NCBI GenBank assembly: GCA_021769965.1
Contig: JAETRU010000015.1
Coordinates: 1 to 60,895 of the forward strand
DNA: 60,895 nucleotides
Direction of reading: 5' to 3'
Source of the DNA: Eubacterium sp.
Lineage (GTDB): Bacteria > Bacillota > Clostridia > Peptostreptococcales > Anaerovoracaceae
Position numbers and translations under genes: made by a program. The notes under the pieces are model-generated. The model worked only from the letters and a program-made list of their open reading frames with translations, had not been told where the DNA came from and searched no databases. Every line of letters begins with the position of its first letter. The first letter of the stretch is position 1. Shown piece by piece: positions 34,610 to 43,148 of this stretch.

Positions 34610-36085
34610 ATGGATATTTATTCGATCATTGAGATGGTGGTTCAGGATTGGATCTGGGGTACGCCTCTGATCGTCATCGTACTGGCCATCGGCGTAATCT
34701 TCATGGTGGGCTCCCGGTTCTTCCCGATCAGACACTTTGGACACGTTATGAAGAACGTCATCAACAACTTAACGGGAAAAGAGGACAAAGGAGATGGAGA
34801 GAAGGGTCTGCTGTCTTCGATCCAGGCCACAGCAGTGGCTATTGGAACCACAGTGGGCGTCGGCAACATCGGCGGCGTGGCGTCCGCGATCGTCATCGGA
34901 GGACCTGGCGCGGTCTTCTGGATGTGGGTCGCCGGTTTTCTGGGCATGGGCCTGAAGATGGTAGAGATCACCCTGGCTGTTTACTATCGTTCAGAAGATC
35001 TGAACGGCGAAGTATACGGCGGTCCGAACTACTACATGAACAAAGGTCTCGGCAGGGAAATGGGATGGAAGCACATCTTCAAGATCTTCAGCTTCCTGTT
35101 CGCTTTCGGATTCTGCTTCACGTACATTGTCAGCATTCAGACCTATACGGTAGCTGAAGCAGTCGCGAACACCTTTAACTGGAGTCTGCTGGTGACAGCT
35201 ATTGTATATACGGTCATCTTATACATCATGCTTGCTGGCGGCCTGAAGGGCCTGGGCAAGACTGCCGTAGTCATGGTACCGTTCATGTGCATCTTCTATC
35301 TGCTGGGCGGCTTGTTCATCATCTTCAGAGAAGCTTCCGCGATTCCAGAATGCTTCAAGCTGATCTTTGATGGCGCGTTTAACGGCACAGCAGCATTAGG
35401 AGGCTTCGGAGGCGCAGCATTCTCCGTCGCTATTAAAACAGGTATGGCCCGTTCTGTATTCAGTAACGAAGCCGGCTGGGGTTCCGCGGCAATGGTACAC
35501 GCCACCGCGAAGGTAGACCACCCGGTCAAGCAGGGTATGTTCGGCGTATTCGAAGTATTTGTAGATACGTTCCTGATCTGTACGATCACAGCGCTGACTA
35601 TTATCATCACTGGACAGTGGTCTTCCGGACTGGACGGCGCGACCCTGACACTTTCCGCTTTCGAAGTCGGTCTGGGCTCTGTGGGCAGGATCGTTCTGGC
35701 TGTGGGTATCTTCTTCTTTGGTATCACCACTTCCACAGGCGGATACGCACAGGTAGAAGTCGTACTTCGTTACCTGCTGGGTGACAGACCGCTGAAGAAC
35801 AAGATCCTCGCATTCTATAAGTGGACGTTCCCGCTTCCATCACTGATCATGGTGGCGATCGCAGTATTCATCGGTATGCCGGGCGCATATCTGTGGCTGA
35901 TCTCCGATATGTCCACAGGACTGCCGATCTTCGCAAATCTGATCACCATTGCAGTGCTCTTCCCGACCTTCCTGAAGCTGCTGAAGGACTACAAGGCAAG
36001 ATATATGGGAATTGGTCAGATCGACCCGAATATGACAGTATTCTATGAAGATAAAGTTAGAAAAGAGAGAAAGGAGAACGCATAA
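34610..36085 (+). CDS. Sodium:alanine/glycine symporter family (AGCS) transporter
   Basis: A 491-residue membrane transporter with about 11 segments. Family marks are AIGTTVGVGNIGGVASAI (about residues 80-97), GPGAVFWMWVAGFLGMGLKMVE and RSVFSNEAGWGSAAMVHATA (about 285). The family imports alanine, glycine and small related zwitterions with Na+. It opens a five-gene operon with two small unknown proteins, an SDR and a phosphofructokinase, beside the glycyl-radical enzyme operon. It is thus a candidate importer of that pathway's substrate, which would then be an amino acid or similar compound; this is inferred. The stop overlaps the next ATG (TAATG). Confidence 0.94.
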   Translation: MDIYSIIEMVVQDWIWGTPLIVIVLAIGVIFMVGSRFFPIRHFGHVMKNVINNLTGKEDKGDGEKGLLSSIQATAVAIGTTVGVGNIGGVASAIVIGGPGAVFWMWVAGFLGMGLKMVEITLAVYYRSEDLNGEVYGGPNYYMNKGLGREMGWKHIFKIFSFLFAFGFCFTYIVSIQTYTVAEAVANTFNWSLLVTAIVYTVILYIMLAGGLKGLGKTAVVMVPFMCIFYLLGGLFIIFREASAIPECFKLIFDGAFNGTAALGGFGGAAFSVAIKTGMARSVFSNEAGWGSAAMVHATAKVDHPVKQGMFGVFEVFVDTFLICTITALTIIITGQWSSGLDGATLTLSAFEVGLGSVGRIVLAVGIFFFGITTSTGGYAQVEVVLRYLLGDRPLKNKILAFYKWTFPLPSLIMVAIAVFIGMPGAYLWLISDMSTGLPIFANLITIAVLFPTFLKLLKDYKARYMGIGQIDPNMTVFYEDKVRKERKENA

Positions 36086-36486
36086 TGACAGACATTCAAA
36101 GCATCAGCGCCGCAGCTTTCCCGGCTATGGAAGCATATTTGAAAAAGACTGGTTTTGAAGGCGTTGCCCTGGTAGCAGTGGCAGATGCCGACGATCTGAC
36201 AGCGCTGGATATGAAGATGAAAGCCTTCGGACATACCAGCAGCATCGAAGAAGACGGCAGCGGCTTCAACTTCCGCGCCATCGTATGCGGAAAGCTGGCA
36301 GAAGCGCTGGAGACCGGCACGGACAGCGGTATGCTGACCCGTCCTTTGATCACCGGAGAATACGGTTGGAAGGGCGCAGTCTCTGCGGTAAAGGATGGCA
36401 AAAAGATCATCGTGTCTTTCAGCGGAGCTACGGAAGACGAAGATCTCAATACTGCAAAATGCGGCATGGAAGCCGTACTGAAATAA
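36085..36486 (+). CDS. Small GlcG/HbpS-like (PF03928-type) protein
   Basis: A 133-residue protein. ALVAVADADDLTALDMKMKAFGHTS near the start and the C-terminal VSAVKDGKKIIVSFSGATEDEDLNTAKCGMEAVL follow the pattern of the GlcG/HbpS family, whose members end in a GxIGVSGAT.EEDxxIAxAG segment. The family is found beside sugar-acid and polyol catabolic genes and its role is unknown; some members bind haem or cobalamin-like ligands. It is coupled to the AGCS gene. A second PF03928-type gene stands at 43149 in the neighbouring operon. Confidence 0.6.
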   Translation: MTDIQSISAAAFPAMEAYLKKTGFEGVALVAVADADDLTALDMKMKAFGHTSSIEEDGSGFNFRAIVCGKLAEALETGTDSGMLTRPLITGEYGWKGAVSAVKDGKKIIVSFSGATEDEDLNTAKCGMEAVLK

Positions 36487-36509
36487 ATTTACAATAGGAG
36501 GAAAGAAAA

Positions 36510-37397
36510 ATGGAGAAAAAAGCAATCAAGGGCACATTGTTCTTAAGTGCTTACAACATCGACAGAACAAAGTTTTTAAAGTCAGGAGAGAAGATCGAAT
36601 CCTATTATCAGGAAGGATCCTCAACCTGTGACGAGAAAGGTTCCCCGCTGGACAGCTGCGCTGTATACGTTATGGGTACCAGAGTTATAGATAAGGACGG
36701 CGGGATCATGAGAGACACCCGTCTGGTCAGATTCATCGACAACAACGGCAAATGCTGGTGGATGGCAGACAGCCAGAAGGGCGCGATCGGTTCCTTCGAT
36801 TACCTGATCAAGAGCGGTACAGAAAACTGGAAATTCCTCTGCGGTTCTTTCAAAGAAGTTGAGCCGATCGTTGAGCGAAATGACGGCAGCTTCATCGTTA
36901 CGCTGGAAGGTGAATACTATTTCAACGAAGCAGAGCGTGATCTGGCTATCTACAGAAACCACGAAAAGAATTTCAAATATCACGACAAAGGATACAGCTT
37001 CCACGGACCGCACGAAGCCAATGATGAAGGTATCCTGAAGCTGAAGGACGGCAGCTATCTGGAAGTCGGCGTACAGCAGGGCGTTCTGATCAGTGAGAAC
37101 CCTGACAGCCCGAGAAGCTTTGCTACCGTTTATGACAGAGGAACTACTGTAAGAGCTGCTGACGGCACACAGCTTGGCGACGTTATGCTTCTGGAAGATG
37201 TAGACGTAGAAGGCAACATGGTCTGGCTGTATCACGAATGGTGGTATGATCCGGAAATCGAAAACGGCACCTATGACATCTTAGGCGGCACCGGCAAATG
37301 GGAAGGCATCAAAGGACAGGGCTCCGCGGTCGGACACTTATTCCACAGAAACGACGATCACTGGATGACAACCTGGGAACTGAGCTGGGATATCTAA
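36510..37397 (+). CDS. Protein of unknown function with an allene-oxide-cyclase-like barrel segment
   Basis: A 295-residue soluble protein that I do not recognise as a whole. The C-terminal part YDILGGTGKWEGIKGQGSA (about residues 250-270) resembles the FxGGTGKF.G..G turn of the allene oxide cyclase/dirigent barrel family, and it is rich in Trp and Tyr (WWMADSQ, HEWWYDPE, HWMTTWELSWD). Two halves of about 140 residues may each be a barrel. It has no signal peptide and no known metal motif. It lies between the GlcG-like gene and the SDR, so a role in binding or converting the pathway substrate is possible. Confidence 0.6.
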   Translation: MEKKAIKGTLFLSAYNIDRTKFLKSGEKIESYYQEGSSTCDEKGSPLDSCAVYVMGTRVIDKDGGIMRDTRLVRFIDNNGKCWWMADSQKGAIGSFDYLIKSGTENWKFLCGSFKEVEPIVERNDGSFIVTLEGEYYFNEAERDLAIYRNHEKNFKYHDKGYSFHGPHEANDEGILKLKDGSYLEVGVQQGVLISENPDSPRSFATVYDRGTTVRAADGTQLGDVMLLEDVDVEGNMVWLYHEWWYDPEIENGTYDILGGTGKWEGIKGQGSAVGHLFHRNDDHWMTTWELSWDI

Positions 37398-37421
37398 GCT
37401 GTAAAAAATATTTCAAAGAAG

Positions 37422-37450
37422 CTGGCGGGGGATCACTCCGCCAGTTTATA
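37422..37450 (+). terminator. Hairpin between the unknown gene and the SDR gene
   Basis: CTGGCGG (37422-37428) pairs with CCGCCAG (37438-37444) and is followed by TTTATATAAA. The T-run is short, so it may only lower transcription into the SDR-pfk part or stabilise the upstream mRNA. Confidence 0.5.
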
Positions 37451-37479
37451 TAAACAGGAAAGAATTCGAGAGGAGAATC

Positions 37480-38226
37480 ATGAGAGTAGTCATTACGGGC
37501 GGTACCTCCGGCATGGGGAAGAGCGCCGTTAAACTGTTTTTAGAAAAAGGCTGGCAGGTCATGGCACTGGATCTCAATGAAGAGGCTGGCCAGCGGCTGT
37601 TAGACGAGATGAAGGCAGCGGGCTATGAGAATCTGTACTTCTGCAAGGCCAATGTGGCAAAAGACGCCGACGTGCGCGCGGCCTATGAAAAGACCATGGA
37701 GGTCATGGGCGGCACCGACTGCCTGATCAACAACGCGGGCATCTTTGTCGGCGGCAAGCTTCATGAAACGAAAGAAGAGGACTGGGACAGAGTTTTCAAT
37801 GTGGACGTAAAAGCTATCTATCTGACGGCAAAGTACTTTGTACCATATATGATCAAAAATGGCGGAGGATCTATCGTCAATACCGCCTCTGTTTCCGGCA
37901 TGTTCGGAGATTATGATATGGCGGCATATAACGCAGCCAAAGGCGCTGTTGTCAATCTGGTCAAAGCTATGGCACTGGATTACGGCAAGTACGGGATCCG
38001 TGTCAATAATGTATGCCCGGCAGCCTGCGCAACACCGATGTTTCTTGCTAATCCACCTGAGGTCGTAGAACAGTTCAACCAGGCCAATCCGCTGGGAAGA
38101 ATCTGCACACCTGATGAGATCGCTAAAGCCATGTACTTCCTGGCCGTGGATGCTGTCTCCTGCAACGGCGTAAATCTGGAAGTGACCGGCGGTCTGAACA
38201 TTCACACCGGACAGCCAGTACAGTAA
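37480..38226 (+). CDS. Short-chain dehydrogenase/reductase (SDR)
   Basis: A 248-residue classical SDR. Cofactor motif TGGTSGMGKSAV (residues 6-17) with Asp following in ALDLNEE, which favours NAD(H); NNAG at about residue 86; catalytic Ser in NTASVSG and YNAAK. Classical SDRs of this kind oxidise sugar alcohols, hydroxy acids or hydroxylated amino acids. It is the fourth gene of the AGCS operon, six bases before pfk, and would be the first or second oxidation step of the imported compound. Substrate not shown. Confidence 0.92.
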   Translation: MRVVITGGTSGMGKSAVKLFLEKGWQVMALDLNEEAGQRLLDEMKAAGYENLYFCKANVAKDADVRAAYEKTMEVMGGTDCLINNAGIFVGGKLHETKEEDWDRVFNVDVKAIYLTAKYFVPYMIKNGGGSIVNTASVSGMFGDYDMAAYNAAKGAVVNLVKAMALDYGKYGIRVNNVCPAACATPMFLANPPEVVEQFNQANPLGRICTPDEIAKAMYFLAVDAVSCNGVNLEVTGGLNIHTGQPVQ

Positions 38227-38231
38227 AAGGA

Positions 38232-39194
38232 ATGAAAAGAATCGGCGTATTGACCAGCGGCGGAGATTCTCCGGGCATGAACGCGGCGATCCGTACAGTG
38301 ACCCGCTGCGGCATAGAGGCAGGCATGGAAGTCTACGGCATTTACCGAGGCTACGAGGGTCTGCTGGATGGAGAGATCCGTCAGATGGACAGAACTTCAG
38401 TAGGAGACATTCTGCATCGGGGAGGCACCATGCTGAAGACTGCCCGAAGCGAGATATTCCCTACAGAGGAAGGACAGCGGCGGGCGATAAATATGCTGGA
38501 GACCTTTGGGATTGAAGGTCTTGTGGTCATCGGCGGAGACGGCTCTCTGCGGGGAGGCGCTGCTTTGTCAGAAGGAGGCGTCAAAGTTATGGGCCTGCCC
38601 GGTACCATAGACAACGATCTGGGGTATACGGATTTTACTATAGGTTTTGACACGGCGGTCAGCACGGTGCTGGACGCCATCGCCAGGATCCGCGATACCT
38701 CATCTTCCCATGAACGGACTACCGTCATCGAGGTCATGGGACGGCACTGCGGGGACATCGCCCTGTACGCCGGACTGGCCGGCGGGGCGGAAGCCGTTTT
38801 GATCCCTGAGATCGAGTATGATGTCAATGAGCTCTGCAGGAAGATCGTCATGGGCGCCAACCGGGGCAAACAGCACAGCATCATCATCAAAGCGGAGGGG
38901 GTCGGGATATCCTCTCAGGTTCTGACAGAGATCATAGAGAAAAAGACCGGGAAGGAGCCGCGGCTGGCCGTTTTGTCCTATCTGCAGAGAGGCGGCAGTC
39001 CTACGTTCCGTGACCGCATGCTGGCGACCCGGACCGGCGCGAAGGCAGTGGAGCTGCTGCAGGGGGATTCCTCCAGCAAAGCCATCGGTACGATCAATGG
39101 TCAGATCGTAGCCTGCGATCTGAAGGAGGCTGTATGCCAGAAACGAGAAATAGACAGAGAAATGTACGACCTTATCGGCATTTTGAGCAAATAG
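38232..39194 (+). CDS. pfkA: ATP-dependent 6-phosphofructokinase
   Basis: A 320-residue PFK. GVLTSGGDSPGMNAAIR binds ATP, GGDGSLRGG has Gly after GGDG (the ATP-type residue, not the PPi-type Asp), and GTIDNDLGYTDFTIGFDTA includes the catalytic Asp. FLQRGGSPT appears here as YLQRGGSPT. Length is normal. Its place in a catabolic operon under GntR control, next to a class II aldolase and transketolase in the nearby operon, suggests it phosphorylates a ketose or sugar made in this pathway, in place of or beside its glycolytic role. Confidence 0.93.
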   Translation: MKRIGVLTSGGDSPGMNAAIRTVTRCGIEAGMEVYGIYRGYEGLLDGEIRQMDRTSVGDILHRGGTMLKTARSEIFPTEEGQRRAINMLETFGIEGLVVIGGDGSLRGGAALSEGGVKVMGLPGTIDNDLGYTDFTIGFDTAVSTVLDAIARIRDTSSSHERTTVIEVMGRHCGDIALYAGLAGGAEAVLIPEIEYDVNELCRKIVMGANRGKQHSIIIKAEGVGISSQVLTEIIEKKTGKEPRLAVLSYLQRGGSPTFRDRMLATRTGAKAVELLQGDSSSKAIGTINGQIVACDLKEAVCQKREIDREMYDLIGILSK

Positions 39195-39196
39195 CA

Positions 39197-39246
39197 GAGA
39201 AAAAACAGAAGTGTGAGAAAATTTTCATCGCCCTTCTGTTTTTTTA
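39197..39246 (+). terminator. Terminator of the AGCS-pfk operon
   Basis: AAAACAGAAG and CTTCTGTTTT pair around a loop that itself folds (GAAAATTTTC); a T-run follows. Confidence 0.8.
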
Positions 39247-39257
39247 AGGTTTTACAC

Positions 39258-39286
39258 TTGACGACAATGTAAAATGCGTTTATAAT
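39258..39286 (+). promoter_or_regulatory. Promoter of the glycyl-radical enzyme operon
   Basis: TTGACG (39258-39263), 17 bases, TATAAT (39281-39286). The start would fall just before the direct repeats at 39300. Confidence 0.8.
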
Positions 39287-39299
39287 AGTCGTAAAGATA

Positions 39300-39332
39300 C
39301 GAAATTATAAAACGTGTTCGACATTATAAAAC
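39300..39332 (+). promoter_or_regulatory. Direct-repeat operator candidate of the glycyl-radical enzyme operon
   Basis: CGAAATTATAAAAC (39300-39313) and CGACATTATAAAAC (39319-39332) are 14-base direct repeats with a 19-base period, differing at one position, right after the start site. The second repeat contains TCGACA, which also occurs in the palindrome before the Fe-alcohol dehydrogenase gene. IclR or the GntR at 45506 are the candidate binders. Confidence 0.45.
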
Positions 39333-39407
39333 AAAATGAAGAGGACAAACGCATCGAATCTCAATCCAAACCCAAATCGAAAGAAGACTGAGGGGAAAGG
39401 AGGCATC

Positions 39408-41765
39408 ATGATAAAGTTAACAGAAAAAATGAAGAAATTAGAAGACAGGCTGTTCAATGTGGAATACCTGGATCCGGGGAAGTGGTACTTTGCCGACGTG
39501 AATATACTGGATATCGAAGGAAACGATATTCTGCGCAGGGAGCCTATGGTCGTTCGGAAGGCTTACGCCCATCAGTATATCTGTCACAACCTGCCTGTGG
39601 TGATCAAAGCTGATGAGCTGATCGTAGGATGTCCCAATCAGAACAGTGTGGGGTGGGGCAGCACCATTCCCAAGTACTTTGATCGGGAGGAAGAGGAACT
39701 GGCAGCAAAGCACGAACTGAATGAGAGCTCCATCTGGGGGCATCATCCCCCTGCCTTTGATAAGATCATCGACGGCGGTATCATCGGCGTAAAGGGTGAG
39801 GTGGAGGAAGCGCTGAAGGCGGAACTGGAAAAAAGGGAACCTGATCAGCTGTCCATCGACGAATACCGGGCCATGCTCATCGCGTTGGACGGTGTGGCTG
39901 ATTACGCCAGAAGGTACGCGGACGAAGCACTTCGCCTGGCCTGTGTCTGTGATGATGAACAGAGAAAGGCGGAGCTGATGCAGATCTATGAGAACTGTAA
40001 ACGAGTCCCTCTGTTACCGGCGGAAACACTGCAGCAGGCAGCGCAGTCCTACTGGCTGGTCTACTCCGTAGTCAACAGCGGCGGCGAATTCATTCCTCTC
40101 GGCAGAGCGGATCAGTACCTGTATCCGTACTATCAGCGGGATATGGATGCCGGCAGGATCGCAGAGGAGGACGCGTATAACATCATCGCAAGCTTTCTGG
40201 TCAAATGCAACGAGAGAATTGTTCTGGATACAAAGAAGGCGGAAAATCACTACACTTTTGGACTGTTCTCTCAGGGCGTGGTCTTTGATGAGGAAGCAAA
40301 AGAGAGCAATATCAACGGGACCGGAGGCTTCGCGCAGCGAAGCCTGACCTGGCAGGAGAATGAGGACGTAAACAGTGAGGCGAACTACAACTACGGTCAG
40401 TCGGGCAATGACTGGCTGATGAACTGTATGGTTGGCGGCGTTCACGCTGACGGCACCGATGCTACCAACAAGATCTCCTATATGTTTGTGGAGATCATGG
40501 ACGCCATGCATCTCCTGATGCCGACGCTGGGGGCCAGAATACATGACGATACGCCGGAAAGCTTTCTGCGGCTGCTGGCAGAAGTTCTCCGCTATGGGCA
40601 GGGGGAGCCGATCATTTATAATGACAGAACTATCATTCCGGGATTTGTGGATCTAGGCATTCCACTGGAGGAGGCCAGAGATTACTGCAGTGACGGCTGC
40701 TGGGAGACCCTGATCCCGGGAAAGAGCCATTTCAGCTATGCTCATATTATGAACCTGCAGTGTCTGGAGTGGACGCTGCACCGCGGCGTCACTGTAAAGA
40801 CTGGAGCGCAGGACGGCCTGGATACGGGAGATCCTCTTGCATTCGCCTCCTTTGAAGACTTCTATCAGGCATACAGGTGCCAGGTGGACGCGCAGATCGA
40901 TTTCCAGTGCGCGAGAAGAATCGAAAATCTGGGACTGTCCTATATGATCGCGCCGGATCCGCTGTTCTCCTCCATAACAAAAGACTGCGTCAAAAATGGC
41001 CGCGATATCAGTCAGGATGGCGCCAGATATATTTTCCATATGATTCTGGTCACCGGTCTGGCGGACACGGTGGATTCTCTGACTGTTATCAAAAAACTGG
41101 TTTTCGAGGAAAAAACAGTGACCATGGAAGAACTGATCGCTGCCATGGACGCCGGCTGGAAAGGATACGAGCGGCTTCGCGCCATGGTGCAGAATACGGT
41201 ACCGAAGTTCGGCAATGATGAGGATTATGTAGATGACATCGCCGTCAGACTGCTGAAAGACTTTGAGGAAAAGGTGCAGACATGGAAGAACCGCCATGAG
41301 AAAGTGCTGTTCCCGTGCGGTATCGGGACCTTTGAAAACTATGCTGTGCTGGGCAGAGATACGGCAGCAACGCCTAACGGACGCGCTGACTGGGATCCGC
41401 TGGCGCCGAACTATTCGCCGGTGGCGGGGGCTGACCTTAATGGACCGACATCCGTGATGAAGAGCATTTCCAAGCCGGATCTGCGGCGGTTTTATGCGGG
41501 AACGCCGGTGGATATCGCGGTCAACTCCAATGAGTTCAGCGGTGATGCCGGTGTGGAGCGGCTGAAGGATCTTATCGAAGCTTTCTGTGAGCTGGGCGGT
41601 CAGGTCATGACCATTACCAGCACCAGTGTGGAGGATCTGAAGGACGCAAAGGAGCATCCGGAGCGGCACAGAGATCTGCGGGTGAGAATGGGCGGACTGT
41701 CCGCTTACTTTATTGCTATGGCGCCGGTGCAGCAGGATAATATCATCCGGCGGTTTTCCAGGTAG
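39408..41765 (+). CDS. Glycyl-radical enzyme of unassigned substrate (PFL/diol-dehydratase-like)
   Basis: A 785-residue glycyl-radical enzyme. The thiyl cysteine is Cys431 in DGCWETLIPGK with the usual Glu two residues on. The radical glycine is Gly763 in RMGGLSAYF, 22 residues from the end, where the family normally has RVxGYxxxF. After PGK the sequence runs SHFSYAHIMNLQCLEW and lacks the GWHDxxFFN of choline lyase and glycerol/propanediol dehydratases, so neither of those activities can be given. The activase follows 4 bases later. ATG 39408 has a GAAAGGAGG site; the frame is open to 39336 but without one. In this setting it may dehydrate, deaminate or split a polyol, sugar acid or amino alcohol. 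No microcompartment genes are present. Confidence 0.92.
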   Translation: MIKLTEKMKKLEDRLFNVEYLDPGKWYFADVNILDIEGNDILRREPMVVRKAYAHQYICHNLPVVIKADELIVGCPNQNSVGWGSTIPKYFDREEEELAAKHELNESSIWGHHPPAFDKIIDGGIIGVKGEVEEALKAELEKREPDQLSIDEYRAMLIALDGVADYARRYADEALRLACVCDDEQRKAELMQIYENCKRVPLLPAETLQQAAQSYWLVYSVVNSGGEFIPLGRADQYLYPYYQRDMDAGRIAEEDAYNIIASFLVKCNERIVLDTKKAENHYTFGLFSQGVVFDEEAKESNINGTGGFAQRSLTWQENEDVNSEANYNYGQSGNDWLMNCMVGGVHADGTDATNKISYMFVEIMDAMHLLMPTLGARIHDDTPESFLRLLAEVLRYGQGEPIIYNDRTIIPGFVDLGIPLEEARDYCSDGCWETLIPGKSHFSYAHIMNLQCLEWTLHRGVTVKTGAQDGLDTGDPLAFASFEDFYQAYRCQVDAQIDFQCARRIENLGLSYMIAPDPLFSSITKDCVKNGRDISQDGARYIFHMILVTGLADTVDSLTVIKKLVFEEKTVTMEELIAAMDAGWKGYERLRAMVQNTVPKFGNDEDYVDDIAVRLLKDFEEKVQTWKNRHEKVLFPCGIGTFENYAVLGRDTAATPNGRADWDPLAPNYSPVAGADLNGPTSVMKSISKPDLRRFYAGTPVDIAVNSNEFSGDAGVERLKDLIEAFCELGGQVMTITSTSVEDLKDAKEHPERHRDLRVRMGGLSAYFIAMAPVQQDNIIRRFSR

Positions 41766-41769
41766 TGCC

Positions 41770-42702
41770 ATGCTTACAGCGAAGATCACGGACATTCAGC
41801 ACTTCAATGTCCATGACGGTCCGGGGATCCGCACGGTAGTGTTCTTTCAGGGATGCCCACTGCGGTGCAAATGGTGCCAGAATCCGGAGACGATCAGTAC
41901 GGAACCAAGGATGTTGTTTAATTCTGCCCTGTGCATCGGATGCGGAGCGTGCATTCAGGCATGTCCCGGCGGCAGCCTGACTGTACGGGCGCAAACAGTC
42001 CGGTACAACCCGTCAGAGTGTCTGCGCTGCGGGAGCTGCCAGAGCCAGTGCTTTACAGGAGCGAGAAAATTTTCGTCAGCGGTGATGACCCTGGATCAGG
42101 TATATGATCAGGTCATGAAGGATCAGGTCGTGTACCGGAAGAGCGGGGGAGGCATTACCGTCAGCGGCGGGGAACCGCTGCTGCATATCGACTTCAATAC
42201 AGCGCTGCTGGCCAGAGTAAAAGCTTCCGGCACGACTACAGCGGTGGAGACCGCGGGATACGTTCCATGGGAATATTTTGAGAAGATCAGAGGTCATGTA
42301 GATACCTTTTTATATGACTTCAAACTGTTCCACGGGGACGCCCATAGAAGGTGGACCGGCGCAGACAATCAAAGGATCAAAGAAAACCTCAGACGTCTGT
42401 GTCTGGTACACGACAATGTGATGGTGCGGATCCCCTTGATCCCTGCGGTTAACGACAGTGAAGAAGAGTTTACGGCTATGATGCGCTTTGTCAACAGTCT
42501 GGACCAGATCAACAGCGTGCATATTCTGCCGTTTCATACCCTTGGAGCCGGCAAATATTCCATGCTGGGCGAGACCTATGAACTGGAGCAGCTTTCAGAA
42601 GAGAATCAGGACGGTATTGACCGGTGCATGGCGATCGCCGAGAATATGGGAATCAAAGTGAACCTGGGCGGAACAGGTTTTGTGGAGGATAAGAAAAAAT
42701 GA
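41770..42702 (+). CDS. Glycyl-radical enzyme activating enzyme
   Basis: A 310-residue radical-SAM enzyme that puts the radical on the preceding enzyme. It has the SAM-cluster motif CPLRCKWC (about residues 29-36), and an inserted pair of ferredoxin motifs, CIGCGACIQACPGG and CLRCGSCQSQC, as in activases of decarboxylases, choline lyase and dehydratases but not of pyruvate formate-lyase. GGITVSGGEPLL follows. The ATG at 41770 fits the family start (KITDIQHFNVHDGPGIRTVVF); the open frame upstream overlaps the glycyl-radical gene. Its stop overlaps the VOC gene start. Confidence 0.95.
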   Translation: MLTAKITDIQHFNVHDGPGIRTVVFFQGCPLRCKWCQNPETISTEPRMLFNSALCIGCGACIQACPGGSLTVRAQTVRYNPSECLRCGSCQSQCFTGARKFSSAVMTLDQVYDQVMKDQVVYRKSGGGITVSGGEPLLHIDFNTALLARVKASGTTTAVETAGYVPWEYFEKIRGHVDTFLYDFKLFHGDAHRRWTGADNQRIKENLRRLCLVHDNVMVRIPLIPAVNDSEEEFTAMMRFVNSLDQINSVHILPFHTLGAGKYSMLGETYELEQLSEENQDGIDRCMAIAENMGIKVNLGGTGFVEDKKK

Positions 42703-43139
42703 AGGATTTATGCTTTGGCCTGCATCATGTGGGGATCTATACCCATGATCTGAAGGCCAGCGAAGCGTTTTACAGGGATATTTTCGGATTTGAGATTCTG
42801 TATCACATTGACGGAGGCGAGGAAGGGGAGCCTGACATCACCTTTATCGCGAAGGACGGTCTGCAGATCGAGCTGGTGCAGCCGAAAGAGGAAGCTCTCA
42901 GGGCAGCCGCGCAGGCTATGAACTGTCTGAACCACATCGCCATCGCTTGCAGCGATACGCGGGCTGCCGTCACGGTTTTGAAAGAAAAGGGCGTCTCTCT
43001 GGAGACGGAAGCGGCGCAGTACGTCCGGGACTTCGGCGCGCCGGGACAAGATATCGATATCATATTTTTACGGGGGCCTGCCGGCGAGCGGATCGAGCTC
43101 TATCAGGAGTTATCAGCAGGCAGCGGCGACGTACAATAG
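42699..43139 (+). CDS. VOC-family protein (glyoxalase/epimerase-like)
   Basis: A 146-residue vicinal-oxygen-chelate protein. LHHVGIYTHDLKASEAFYRDIFGFE gives the N-terminal metal His, LNHIAIACSDTRAAV the second His, and ERIELYQ the terminal Glu. The likely metal set is His, Glu, His, Glu as in methylmalonyl-CoA epimerase and glyoxalase I. It could epimerise or isomerise an intermediate made by the glycyl-radical enzyme. It is coupled to the activase gene by overlap and precedes the PF03928-type gene by 9 bases. Confidence 0.88.
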   Translation: MKDLCFGLHHVGIYTHDLKASEAFYRDIFGFEILYHIDGGEEGEPDITFIAKDGLQIELVQPKEEALRAAAQAMNCLNHIAIACSDTRAAVTVLKEKGVSLETEAAQYVRDFGAPGQDIDIIFLRGPAGERIELYQELSAGSGDVQ

Positions 43140-43148
43140 GAGGATAAA

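Noticed and set aside
36510-37397. Assignment of the barrel-like protein as an allene oxide cyclase
   Set aside because: Only a short turn motif agrees; the rest does not match and no oxylipin pathway is present.
39336-39407. N-terminal extension of the glycyl-radical enzyme
   Set aside because: No ribosome site before 39336 and an unusual Asn/Pro/Lys-rich stretch; ATG 39408 has GAAAGGAGG and fits the family length.
39408-41765. Calling the glycyl-radical enzyme choline trimethylamine-lyase or carnitine lyase because of the AGCS transporter
   Set aside because: The GWHDxxFFN stretch and microcompartment or BCCT/amine genes are missing; the choline-lyase mechanism on carnitine would give acetoacetate, which does not fit the 4-hydroxybutyrate branch.
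40653-41795. 380-codon open frame on the minus strand
   Set aside because: It is antisense to the glycyl-radical enzyme gene and has His/Arg-rich low-quality composition.
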